Notes: a model not told the origin generated them from the sequence alone. DNA of 12,770 bases from Bacteroidota bacterium (GCA_003556985.1 PWPZ01000019.1:1-12770); one strand, 5' to 3'. Counted from the stretch's first letter, positions 1 through 7,049 are shown. Made by a program: numbers and translations.

Positions 1-281
1 GCCGTATCATATTTGCCCGGATAACCACCGATATGGGTTATCCATACATCAACCCTGTCACATACAAATCTTTGGTGGGCGGGAAATTTATCTCTGATCT
101 CCCGGTTATCGATATTGCCGTAAACAGCCCTGAGGGGTTTAAGCGCCGAAAGCTTTTCTGCAACTTCCATGCTGCCGATATCGCCGGCATGCCAGATCTC
201 ATCACAGGACTGAAAAAAATCATCCAGGCGGGTATCATAAAACCCGTGTGTATCAGATAAACATCCTATTTTAATACTCAT
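1..281 (-). CDS. YfcE/MJ0936-type metallophosphoesterase, N-terminal part (3' end outside window)
   Basis: Reading the minus strand from ATG at 281 gives 93 open codons that run off the window edge. The residues match the calcineurin-like phosphoesterase fold of the YfcE/MJ0936 family: D10 and H12 in SDTHG, D34 in HAGD, N56 in YGN, and H83 in ITHIGGYPG. These are the usual ligands of the two-metal site. The family consists of soluble, roughly 150-180 residue, metal-dependent phosphoesterases acting on phosphodiesters; the physiological substrate is usually unknown. About half of the protein is visible, and the C-terminal GH metal motif lies outside. The gene diverges from rsmE across a 65-base spacer. 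No Shine-Dalgarno sequence is visible, as is normal in Bacteroidota. Family assignment is secure, substrate unknown. Confidence 0.9.
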   Translation of the reverse strand, partial: MSIKIGCLSDTHGFYDTRLDDFFQSCDEIWHAGDIGSMEVAEKLSALKPLRAVYGNIDNREIRDKFPAHQRFVCDRVDVWITHIGGYPGKYDT

Positions 282-292
282 AAAATTTATCT

Positions 293-300
293 TAATTTTG
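293..300 (+). promoter_or_regulatory. Possible Bacteroidota -7 element for rsmE
   Basis: TAATTTTG fits the Bacteroidota -7 consensus TAnnTTTG exactly. It lies 46 bases upstream of the rsmE ATG, which would leave a leader of about 40 bases. The upstream -33 TTG is not convincing: only a T-run without G is present around 269-272. The call therefore rests on one motif in AT-rich DNA. Confidence 0.3.
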
Positions 301-346
301 CCGACTGACAGGTAGCTGATTGATCCATTACCAATAACCGGTAAAA

Positions 347-1054
347 ATGCATTTGTTTTACTATCCCAGCATCGATAAGGAGCTTTTCACACTCGACAGC
401 ATTGAATCGGCCCATTGTATAAAGGTGCTCAGGCTGGATACAGATGACATTATACACCTGACCGATGGCAAAGGCAAACTTTGCAGGGCCAGGATAGTAG
501 ATCCCGACAGAAAGGCCTGCGTTGCAAAAATAACTGAGATTACCCATATTCCCAGGGAAAGGTCCGTAACATTGCAAATTGCCATTGCACCGACAAAAAA
601 AATAGAGAGATTTGAATGGTTCCTGGAGAAATCGACGGAAATCGGAATAGACAGTGTAATACCCATGATGTGCCGGAATTCCGAAAGGCGGATAATAAAA
701 GAAGAAAGATTGAAAAAGATTATGGTATCGGCAATGAAACAATCTCTTAAAGCCTGGCTGCCTGAATTCACCCCCCTGATGAGCTTTGAGAAAGTTGTGG
801 GCCGGCACTTTACCGGGAACAGGTTTATTGCAACCCGCGATGCACCTCCCGGCGACCATCTTGGCGAGGTATTTAATAAAGAATCCGACACGCTGATCCT
901 GATAGGCCCTGAAGGCGATTTCCAGAGTGGTGAGATGGATATGGCAATACGACTGGGATTTATGCCGGTAAGCCTGGGCAACGCCAGATTGCGCACAGAA
1001 ACTGCTGGTCTGGTGGCCTGCCACACCATAAACCTGATGCATTCACTGAAGTGA
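347..1054 (+). CDS. rsmE: 16S rRNA (uracil(1498)-N3)-methyltransferase RsmE
   Basis: A 235-residue protein of normal length for RsmE, the SPOUT-class enzyme that uses SAM to methylate N3 of U1498 in the decoding region of 16S rRNA. The N-terminal PUA-like RNA-binding domain covers about residues 1-70 and contains the conserved HCIKVLRL (23-30). The catalytic SPOUT domain follows, with EKSTEIGI (94-101), SERR (112-115), and KQSLKAWLPE (131-140) at the place of the family's QSxR...P element. The SAM-binding trefoil knot is formed by LIGPEGDF (185-192) and LGNARLRTETAG (210-221). It appears to be transcribed alone, divergent from the phosphoesterase gene and convergent with the small ORF downstream. 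The ATG start places the PUA domain correctly and no upstream alternative is needed. Confidence 0.96.
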   Translation: MHLFYYPSIDKELFTLDSIESAHCIKVLRLDTDDIIHLTDGKGKLCRARIVDPDRKACVAKITEITHIPRERSVTLQIAIAPTKKIERFEWFLEKSTEIGIDSVIPMMCRNSERRIIKEERLKKIMVSAMKQSLKAWLPEFTPLMSFEKVVGRHFTGNRFIATRDAPPGDHLGEVFNKESDTLILIGPEGDFQSGEMDMAIRLGFMPVSLGNARLRTETAGLVACHTINLMHSLK

Positions 1055-1140
1055 AGCTCATATGCTCAGAAATAGTTCACCGCCCGCATATTTCCGGTTT
1101 TCCGAAAAAGGGCATAAAAAAAGACATTAGCCAGCCATGA

Positions 1141-1356
1141 TCAGGGATTCCCGATCTGCCTCCCGGCGTAATCAACCAGCTTCCGGACAACCGCATTACT
1201 CACGTCAAAGGAGTGCCGGTCAAGTAATCCAAATATATCCCTGCAGGAATCAGCATACTCATCCGGATCAGGAGGATCCAGCTTGAGCAAAACAGGATGA
1301 TTATTTTCACGGTCATCCAGGGTGTACATGTAGTGGTAAATTTTCTTCATAGGCAT
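1141..1356 (-). CDS. Small hypothetical protein (71 aa) downstream of the ECF sigma gene
   Basis: I do not recognise this as a named family. The product is soluble, has no signal peptide or membrane segment, and is rich in acidic residues and proline in its first half (LDPPDPDEYAD). A helical-looking tail contains SFDVSNAVVRKLVDYA. Two starts are possible: codon 1 (ATG at 1356) or codon 3 (ATG at 1350, giving MKKIYHYMYT). The latter looks more natural. It lies on the same strand as the sigma factor gene, 106 bases downstream, but a strong terminator hairpin stands between them, so it is either expressed by read-through or from a promoter I cannot see. Amino acid composition is protein-like and not AT-driven, which favours a real gene. 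No anti-sigma features are visible. Confidence 0.55.
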   Translation of the reverse strand: MPMKKIYHYMYTLDDRENNHPVLLKLDPPDPDEYADSCRDIFGLLDRHSFDVSNAVVRKLVDYAGRQIGNP

Positions 1357-1383
1357 TTTAACAACTTTTAACAGGTTTATACA

Positions 1384-1430
1384 AAAAACGAAAGTTGGAA
1401 GAATTTATTTTATAAATTCCCCCAACTTTC
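1384..1430 (-). terminator. Intrinsic terminator of the ECF sigma factor gene
   Basis: On the minus strand GAAAGTTGG (1430-1422) pairs with CCAACTTTC (1398-1390), and GAATTTA (1419-1413) pairs with TAAATTC (1407-1401) around a five-base loop. The two junction positions are GG opposite UU, which form G-U wobble pairs only in the minus-strand RNA. The result is an 18-bp stem, followed by G and six U residues (1389-1384). On the plus strand the same junction is A-A opposite C-C, so the structure is stronger in the minus direction. It sits 33 bases past the sigma stop codon. Confidence 0.85.
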
Positions 1431-1462
1431 AAATTTAATCCTTTTTTAGAATATTTACAATA

Positions 1463-2053
1463 TCAGCTTAAAGTCAGGCTGATATTTTTTTTGGCAAGCA
1501 GCTTCCTGAGATTTATTAGGGCATAACGCATCCTTCCAAGAGCCGTATTTATGCTCACATCTGTCTGGTCGGCTATCTCCTTGAAACTCAATCCTCCATA
1601 ATGCCTTAGCAAAATTACCTGTTTTTGTTCATCAGGCAACTCATCAATCAGCTGCCTTACATCAGTTGTTATCTGATCTCTGATCATAAGATCTTCAATG
1701 TTCTGATCAGAAAACTTTTTTGAATTAAAAATATCCGCCTCGTAATCGTCATTTGACAGGGTATTTATCTGTTTTTCCTTCCTGAAATGATCGATTATCA
1801 GATTATGCGCTATTCTTATCACCCAGGATACAAAACGGCCGTTATCCTTGTATTTGCCATCCACCAGCGAACGTATAACTTTAATAAAAGTGTCCTGAAA
1901 AATATCTTCAGCCAGTTGCTGATTTTTGACTACCAGTACAATATAGGTAAAGACCTTTGACCTGTGACGGTTAATAAGCTTTTCAATAGCTACACTGTTA
2001 CCGGAAAGATACTGCTGTATGAGATCCTGATCACTCATCCTCTTTGCTTCCAC
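1463..2053 (-). CDS. ECF-type RNA polymerase sigma factor (sigma-70 family)
   Basis: A 196-residue sigma factor with the two-domain ECF layout. Sigma region 2 covers about residues 24-92 and includes AEDIFQDTFIKVI (48-60) for core binding and RFVSWVIRIAHNLIIDHFRK (73-92) for -10 melting and recognition. After a polar linker, region 4 spans about 135-186 with LPDEQKQVILLRHYGGLSFKEIA and the helix-turn-helix stretch SINTALGRMRYALINLRK, typical of Bacteroidota ECF factors. No FecR-like or zinc-binding anti-sigma gene and no SusC/SusD genes are adjacent, so this is not a polysaccharide-utilisation sigma factor; its regulon is unknown. I chose GTG at 2053 over ATG at 2038 because GGAGG lies five to six bases before the GTG, whereas the ATG has an AGAGG directly abutting it. 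It diverges from uvrA. Confidence 0.93.
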   Translation of the reverse strand: MEAKRMSDQDLIQQYLSGNSVAIEKLINRHRSKVFTYIVLVVKNQQLAEDIFQDTFIKVIRSLVDGKYKDNGRFVSWVIRIAHNLIIDHFRKEKQINTLSNDDYEADIFNSKKFSDQNIEDLMIRDQITTDVRQLIDELPDEQKQVILLRHYGGLSFKEIADQTDVSINTALGRMRYALINLRKLLAKKNISLTLS

Positions 2054-2058
2054 GTCTA

Positions 2059-2066
2059 CCTCCTTT
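2059..2066 (-). promoter_or_regulatory. Shine-Dalgarno sequence selecting the GTG start of the sigma factor gene
   Basis: The minus strand reads AAGGAGGT just before TAGAC-GTG. This near-perfect anti-16S complement is the only clear Shine-Dalgarno sequence noticed at a gene start in this window. Strong SD sites are uncommon in Bacteroidota. Its spacing points to the GTG codon at 2053 and not to the ATG fifteen bases further on. Confidence 0.65.
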
Positions 2067-2202
2067 TTTAATTGTTATACTAAGTAGAAGTCTCCCAATA
2101 AGCAGTTTATTTTAAGTTTGTACAATGTTACAATATTATTAATTACAAAGAAAGTAAAAAAATTCATTTTATTAATAATTTCAAAAAACAAAAGAAAACT
2201 GC

Positions 2203-2210
2203 TAACTTGC
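2203..2210 (+). promoter_or_regulatory. Weak candidate -7 promoter element for uvrA
   Basis: TAACTTGC resembles TAnnTTTG with one mismatch and sits 96 bases before the uvrA ATG in a very AT-rich divergent spacer (2054-2305). No clear -33 TTG is found at the right distance, so this is only a candidate. Nothing else in the spacer is convincing. Confidence 0.2.
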
Positions 2211-2305
2211 ACCAGGAAAATTAAATTAATTAACTGTCCGGCTGAGACTTACCCCACAAAAAAAAATATTGAAAAATTAATTTCATCTATATTGAAACAA
2301 TAATT

Positions 2306-5119
2306 ATGCCAGAAAAAGAGGTGGAGAACAATAAGGAAATTATTATAAAAGGGGCGAGAATTCATAATCTTAAGAATATAGATGTAATTATTCCACGGGA
2401 TAAATTTATAGTAATAACCGGATTGTCGGGTTCGGGAAAATCATCACTGGCTTTTGATACCCTGTATGCTGAAGGCAGGAGGCGTTACGTGGAAAGCCTT
2501 TCATCATATGCCAGGCAGTTCCTTGGCAGGATCAACAAGCCCGAAGTGGATTTTATCAGGGGAATTCCACCGGCAATAGCAATAGAACAAAAAGTGAACG
2601 TACATAATCCCCGTTCAACAGTAGGCACTTCCACCGAAATATACGATTACATTAAATTGCTCTATGCCCGTATAGGAAAAACTATCTCCCCCGTATCAGG
2701 CAATGAAGTAAAGAGGCACAGCGTAAGCGACGTGGTTAATTTCATTTTATCCCTTAAGGAAAATTCAACAGTTCTGATACTGGCTCCAATACCCCGTCCC
2801 CCCGAAGAATTGTTTGAAAAAATGCTGAACATAAGATTGCAACAGGGCATAACCAGACTTCACTCAAATAATAAAATTATAAAAATCCAGGATTTGCTGG
2901 CCAACCCCGGGAAACTTGATGATTCGGATGATCTGGCCATAGTTATAGACCGTTTGGTGGTAGCCTGGGACGGCGATACAAGATCAAGAATAGCCGATTC
3001 GGTAGAAAATGCATTTTATGAGGGCCACGGGGAATGCATCCTTAAAACGGAAGGCCATGAAAATGAAATGGGGCTATCTTTTTCAAACCGGTTTGAACTT
3101 GACGGGATCACTTTCGAAGAACCTTCCGAACATATGTTCAGCTTTAACAACCCGGTTGGCGCATGCCCTCTTTGTGAGGGATACGGTCGAATAATAGGGA
3201 TTGACGAAGACCTGGTTGTGCCCGACAAGAATTTGTCTGTCTATAATGATGCCATTGCCTGCTGGAGAGGGGATAAGATGAAAAAATGGAAGGAAAAGCT
3301 GGTATACAATGCCCCCCGGTTTGGTTTTCCGGTACATAAACCATTCTATGAACTGGATAATGAAATGAGGGAGCTTTTATGGAAAGGAAACAACTATTTT
3401 CGAGGCCTCCACGAATTTTTCAGGTACATTGAAAAAAAAAGCTATAAGATCCAGTACCGGGTAATGCTGTCCAGGTACCGGGGCCGGACCACCTGCCATG
3501 AATGTAACGGTGCCAGGCTCAAAAAAGAAGCATCTTGGGTGCAAGTCGGCCGAAAGTCCATCCAGGAACTGGTCACCATGCCCGTAACCGGGCTTTCTGC
3601 TTTCTTCAGCGATTATCGCCCCGAAGAGCATGAGATGGATATAGCCGGGAGGATAATCAGGGAAATAAGGACCCGGCTGGGTTTTCTGAATGATGTGGGA
3701 CTGGGTTATCTGACCCTGAATCGCCTCTCATCAACCCTTTCAGGGGGTGAGTCCCAGCGCATAAAGCTTGCCGGCACGCTGGGCAGCAACCTGGTAGGTT
3801 CACTTTATATTCTTGATGAGCCCAGCATTGGACTTCATCCGCGCGACACCAGGCTTTTGATAAAAGTTCTTGACCAGCTGAAATCAGCGGGAAATACAGT
3901 GGTGGTGGTAGAACATGATGAAGATATAATAAGGGCCGCCGACAGGATAATAGATATAGGTCCCCTTGCCGGACGGCTGGGGGGCGAGGTAATCTACCAG
4001 GGCGACCACAGGGGGCTCAGGAAACATAAAACCAGTCTGACGGCAAAGTATCTTAACGGTGAGGAAAAAATAGCCGTTCCTGCAATCCGGCAGAAATGGA
4101 ACAACTACATAGAAATTACAGGCGCTTCGGAAAATAACCTGAAATCGATAAACGTAAAATTCCCCCTTAATGTCATGACGGTAGTTACCGGAGTCAGCGG
4201 CTCCGGCAAATCCTCCCTCGTAAAAAACATCCTCTTCCCCGCCCTGAGCAAATATTATCATAATACCGGCGCCAAAACGGGAAGGTTCGGATTGCTGGGC
4301 GGTGATCTGAAACAGCTGGCAGGGGTTGAGCTGATAGACCAGAATCCGATAGGCCGTTCTTCCAGATCCAATCCCGTAACCTACATAAAGGCCTATGATG
4401 AAATACGCAAACTATTTGCCGGGCAACCCGCTTCCAAAGTGAACGCACTAAAGGCAGGCCATTTCTCTTTCAATATTGACGGTGGAAGATGCGAAGAATG
4501 CCTGGGAGAAGGAACGATCAAGGTTGAAATGCAGTTCATGGCCGATGTTGACCTGGTATGCGAGCAATGCCAGGGGCGGCGGTTCAAAGATTCCATTCTC
4601 GAGGTAAGGTACCATGGTAAAAATATTCATGATGTACTTGAACTGACCGTGAGGGAGGCCATTGATTTTTTCGGCGAAGGAAAAGGTTCCCCGGAAAAAA
4701 AGATAGTTGAAAAACTAATGACCCTGGATGAAGTGGGACTTGATTATATTAAGCTCGGCCAGTCATCAAGCACTCTGAGCGGCGGAGAAAGTCAGAGGGT
4801 CAAGCTTGCCTCTTTCCTTTGCAGGGAAAAAAGCCACCAGGCAGTTTTGTTTATATTTGACGAGCCAACCACGGGACTGCATTTCCATGACATAAAAAAA
4901 CTCCTGGGAGCTTTCAGGGCGCTGATGGACAGAGGCAACAGCATCCTGATAGTGGAACATAACCTGGAAGTTATAAAAACGGCCGACTGGGTTATTGATC
5001 TCGGACCGGAAGGAGGAGAAAAAGGGGGATACCTTGTATACGAAGGAACTCCTGAAGGCCTGGTCGGGTGCAGGAAATCTTACACCGGAAAGCACCTTGC
5101 CGGAAGGCTGGCCGGCTGA
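2306..5119 (+). CDS. uvrA: Excinuclease ABC subunit UvrA
   Basis: A 937-residue protein of full UvrA length, the damage-sensing ATPase dimer of nucleotide excision repair that loads UvrB. It carries two ABC modules. Module I has Walker A GLSGSGKSS (39-47), signature LSGGESQR (478-485), Walker B ILDEPSIGLHP (502-512) and H-loop H537. Module II has Walker A GVSGSGKSS (629-637), signature (824-831), Walker B FIFDEPTTGLH (849-859) and H885. Zinc modules are intact: C287/C290 with C397/C400, and C729/C732 with C752/C755. The conserved DQNPIGRSSRSNPVTY lies at 678-693. A UvrB-binding-sized segment (about 130-250) is present, so it is not the short UvrA2 class. However, that segment lacks the usual RKGE and GxxRxRxDG motifs, reading RPPE and GITRLHSNN instead. 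It may be the second UvrA paralogue that many Bacteroidota carry. No Shine-Dalgarno sequence precedes the ATG. Confidence 0.95.
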   Translation: MPEKEVENNKEIIIKGARIHNLKNIDVIIPRDKFIVITGLSGSGKSSLAFDTLYAEGRRRYVESLSSYARQFLGRINKPEVDFIRGIPPAIAIEQKVNVHNPRSTVGTSTEIYDYIKLLYARIGKTISPVSGNEVKRHSVSDVVNFILSLKENSTVLILAPIPRPPEELFEKMLNIRLQQGITRLHSNNKIIKIQDLLANPGKLDDSDDLAIVIDRLVVAWDGDTRSRIADSVENAFYEGHGECILKTEGHENEMGLSFSNRFELDGITFEEPSEHMFSFNNPVGACPLCEGYGRIIGIDEDLVVPDKNLSVYNDAIACWRGDKMKKWKEKLVYNAPRFGFPVHKPFYELDNEMRELLWKGNNYFRGLHEFFRYIEKKSYKIQYRVMLSRYRGRTTCHECNGARLKKEASWVQVGRKSIQELVTMPVTGLSAFFSDYRPEEHEMDIAGRIIREIRTRLGFLNDVGLGYLTLNRLSSTLSGGESQRIKLAGTLGSNLVGSLYILDEPSIGLHPRDTRLLIKVLDQLKSAGNTVVVVEHDEDIIRAADRIIDIGPLAGRLGGEVIYQGDHRGLRKHKTSLTAKYLNGEEKIAVPAIRQKWNNYIEITGASENNLKSINVKFPLNVMTVVTGVSGSGKSSLVKNILFPALSKYYHNTGAKTGRFGLLGGDLKQLAGVELIDQNPIGRSSRSNPVTYIKAYDEIRKLFAGQPASKVNALKAGHFSFNIDGGRCEECLGEGTIKVEMQFMADVDLVCEQCQGRRFKDSILEVRYHGKNIHDVLELTVREAIDFFGEGKGSPEKKIVEKLMTLDEVGLDYIKLGQSSSTLSGGESQRVKLASFLCREKSHQAVLFIFDEPTTGLHFHDIKKLLGAFRALMDRGNSILIVEHNLEVIKTADWVIDLGPEGGEKGGYLVYEGTPEGLVGCRKSYTGKHLAGRLAG

Positions 5120-5162
5120 AGTTCACGGTAAACCAAACTTATCCATGAGCCGGGATAGCATT

Positions 5163-5657
5163 TCAGCGCCCGGATATTCCAAACAAAATAGCAACGCAGC
5201 CGGCGGCGGACTTGTTACCGGGAGGGTCGGGCGGTACCTTGATCCGTACCATCAGCTGTTGTGATGCTTCCATCCTGAAATCCCAGGTGTTGCTGTAATC
5301 GTTTGTACGGTTATTATACAACTCATTTCTTTGATTGTCCAATATACTGAATTCGATATCCGGCAGGTCTTCTGTTCCGCAAACAGCTATCCTGTATGTC
5401 TGGCCGGCAAAGAACGTTTTATACAATTCTGCTTCTTCCCCCTGTTCAAGGACCGCTGCATGATAATTGCCATCATGCCTGAAATTCTCAAGAACGGGCC
5501 TGCAGAGGTGCCTTGCAAAACTTTTGCACTGTCCTTCAGCCTTTGACGGCAGGCATGCCAGCAAGACAACTGTAAGCAGGAGTAAGGGTATTCTTCCTTT
5601 TTGAAACATTGCCGGTTTTATTCTGAACCGTCCGGGCATACTTATGAATAACGACAT
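5163..5657 (-). CDS. Conserved Bacteroidota secreted protein of unknown function
   Basis: A 164-residue protein with an N-terminal signal: a basic stretch to residue 22, a hydrophobic core PLLLLTVVLLACL (24-36), and a likely signal peptidase I site after SKA (38-40). LLAC could be read as a weak lipobox, but the leucine at -2 makes this less likely. The mature part has four cysteines (44, 52, 93, 154) that could form disulfides. Recognisable family stretches are AVLEQGEEAELYKTFFAGQTYRI, NTWDFRMEASQQLMVRIKV and a C-terminal GCVAILFG. The pattern suggests a small beta-rich domain. I recall similar proteins across Bacteroidota but no assigned function. Starts at M7 (5639) or M17 (5609) are also possible; M17 would give the most typical signal peptide length. 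It starts eight bases after the upstream lipoprotein gene and is surely co-transcribed with it. Confidence 0.8.
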   Translation of the reverse strand: MSLFISMPGRFRIKPAMFQKGRIPLLLLTVVLLACLPSKAEGQCKSFARHLCRPVLENFRHDGNYHAAVLEQGEEAELYKTFFAGQTYRIAVCGTEDLPDIEFSILDNQRNELYNNRTNDYSNTWDFRMEASQQLMVRIKVPPDPPGNKSAAGCVAILFGISGR

Positions 5658-5665
5658 ATGAAAAA

Positions 5666-6583
5666 TTATTTAATAAAACTGTTACGTATACCGGTAACGG
5701 TTACTTTCAAACGCAGGAACTCATCCCTTCCAATACTTGAAGAAGCGTCGGAACTAAGGACGGCTACCGGGTCATCGGGGGCATTGATAACATTTACCCG
5801 GGAGGATCGGACTTCGATCTTTTCGAAAATATCACCTATCTCCCCGACTTCGTCAATCAACCCGGCTATATCTTTATTGTCAGCATAGTCACTCAAAAGA
5901 AGCATGACCATCTCAAAAGACATTTTGCTTTCGGCTATTCTGTTTATCAGGGTGTTTCCCGCCAGATCATCCTCGTTTGCGAGATTCAGGGCAAGATAAA
6001 TTCCCTCGATCCAGCCGCCAAGAAACATCATTGCCGCAACCGGCTCCCTGTTGTTCTCCTTCAGAAAAGAGGTGCTGCTCATGAAGGTTTCGGAAACAAT
6101 GTCCATTATTACTTCCTGGTTATGAAGATTTTCCTCAAGACTTTCCATCGTATTCTGGTCTATGGCATCTGTTATGCCCAGGTTACCGGCAAGCTGGCGG
6201 GCGGCATCCATATATCGCATGCAGGTCTGCGTCTGGTCAAAGAGGCTGGCATAGCTAATATTGGTTATATAAATGCCAAGATTCAATGCCATACTCCTGT
6301 TGGTCATATACCTGGAAACATTTTCCACAGGATTCATCAAATCTTCATCGTACCAGGCTCCGGCAGATTTAAGCATTATTGCCGTTTCCAGTGGAGAAGG
6401 GAGCGCATAGAACACCTGCCTGCCAGAAAAAACATCTTTTAATTCTTCGTCTGAAATATCGATATTTATGCCGGTATTCCTGTCCTCACCCGCACGGTCA
6501 CAAGTACAGGCGGCGGTGAAAAACAAAATGAACAGAAACACCGGGCCGGCATACAACACAGGACGTGATGGCAATAAGCTCAT
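5666..6583 (-). CDS. Conserved Bacteroidota lipoprotein of unknown function
   Basis: A 305-residue protein with a signal peptide and lipobox (hydrophobic 10-22, then FTAAC with the lipid-modified Cys at 26), so it is probably anchored in the inner or outer membrane facing the periplasm. The body is mostly alpha-helical. Family-like stretches are VFYALPSPLETAIMLKSAGA (57-76), MALNLGIYITNISYASLFDQ (98-117), FMSSTSFLKENNREPVAAMM (167-186) and GGWIEGIYLA (189-198). A short C-terminal helix ends in VTVTGIRNSFIK. I recognise it as a recurring uncharacterised Bacteroidota lipoprotein type but know of no biochemical role. It is the first gene of a two-gene unit with the small secreted protein, which suggests a joint envelope function. 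No Shine-Dalgarno sequence is seen. Confidence 0.85.
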   Translation of the reverse strand: MSLLPSRPVLYAGPVFLFILFFTAACTCDRAGEDRNTGINIDISDEELKDVFSGRQVFYALPSPLETAIMLKSAGAWYDEDLMNPVENVSRYMTNRSMALNLGIYITNISYASLFDQTQTCMRYMDAARQLAGNLGITDAIDQNTMESLEENLHNQEVIMDIVSETFMSSTSFLKENNREPVAAMMFLGGWIEGIYLALNLANEDDLAGNTLINRIAESKMSFEMVMLLLSDYADNKDIAGLIDEVGEIGDIFEKIEVRSSRVNVINAPDDPVAVLSSDASSSIGRDEFLRLKVTVTGIRNSFIK

Positions 6584-6658
6584 GGCAGATTGTATTAAAT
6601 GGTTATAAACTATTTATCAGATACCGGATAGTAAATGTAATATTTTTTTTGTTCTTTT

Positions 6659-6711
6659 GCACCTGCAGGGAGGCAATGCACATAGCACCTGCTTATTAAT
6701 CTGTATGTGCA
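6659..6711. repeat. Cluster of short direct and inverted repeats
   Basis: GCACCTGC occurs at 6659-6666 and again at 6685-6692, 26 bases apart. TGCACATA (6677-6684) is a perfect inverted repeat of TATGTGCA (6704-6711). The cluster starts 76 bases upstream of the lipoprotein ATG. It could be an operator or a leader structure; eight-base matches can also arise by chance. Confidence 0.4.
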
Positions 6712-6918
6712 GGGTTTACGGAAGATAAATAAATAAAAATAAATAACTATTTTAAGCTTTTTTAATATAAAATGGCTGGTTTGCCGCAAGATAATATTAT
6801 ACAGGCCGTTTAAAAGCATATCAGAGTATCAGGAATACTGCAATTTTAAATCTGTTTTTGATTTCAGATCAATACTCCCCCTCTCAGGAAATCAGGTTAA
6901 AAAACCGCAAATATCCCA

Positions 6919-6987
6919 GGCCATATAATTAAAGTACTCCGTGCCATGTAAATAAAGCACTACTGGCCATAAATAAATTCCATTCCG
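6919..6987 (+). repeat. Three imperfect 23-base tandem repeats upstream of hflK
   Basis: Units start at 6919, 6942 and 6965, each opening with (G/T)GCCAT followed by an A/T-rich run containing TAAA or AATAAA. Units 1 and 2 agree at 17 of 23 positions, units 1 and 3 at 14 of 23. The array ends 62 bases before the hflK ATG, where promoter or operator elements would be expected. The 23-base period is about two helical turns. No fourth unit is visible on either side. Confidence 0.45.
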
Positions 6988-7049
6988 GGTTATTCCCGAT
7001 ACAACAAAATAATAAATATTTAAATTATTGTTAACCAAAAACAGAATAG

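Larger units (their letters stand above)
6584..7049 (+). other. Gene-free divergent region between the lipoprotein gene and hflK
   Basis: This 466-base AT-rich stretch has no convincing gene. A 69-codon minus-strand reading frame (6610-6819) is rich in I, Y, F and K, as expected from AT-rich noncoding DNA, and is not called. The region must hold promoters for both flanking units, but I could not find a clear TTTG/TAnnTTTG pair for either. It contains a cluster of short direct and inverted repeats (6659-6711) and three imperfect 23-base tandem repeats (6919-6987), listed separately. Confidence 0.7.

Noticed and set aside
328..344. TTACC/GGTAA inverted repeat directly before the rsmE start
   Set aside because: Five base pairs with a seven-base loop are expected by chance; there is no supporting context.
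287..1042. 251-codon minus-strand reading frame opposite rsmE
   Set aside because: It is the antisense shadow of rsmE, which has all RsmE motifs in the plus frame.
1078..1120. Hairpin candidate after rsmE (GCCC...GGGC with CGG-TTTT-CCG)
   Set aside because: The stem is broken by mismatches and is followed by A residues, not T, on the plus strand; on the minus strand the T-run comes before the stem.
2118..2134. TTGTACAA palindrome and TACAAT direct repeat upstream of the sigma gene, considered as an operator or -35 region
   Set aside because: No matching -10 element at a fitting distance, and such short AT-rich repeats are common by chance.
2118..2303. 61-codon plus-strand reading frame before uvrA
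   Set aside because: Its composition (I, K, L, N, T) is what AT-rich noncoding DNA gives, it has no recognisable motif, and it fills the divergent promoter spacer.
4995..5264. 89-codon plus-strand frame overlapping the 3' end of uvrA and the small secreted protein gene
   Set aside because: It overlaps two well-supported genes in other frames and has no recognisable content.
6610..6819. 69-codon minus-strand reading frame upstream of the lipoprotein gene
   Set aside because: Rich in I, Y, F and K, with no signal peptide or family motif; it most likely lies in the leader or promoter region.
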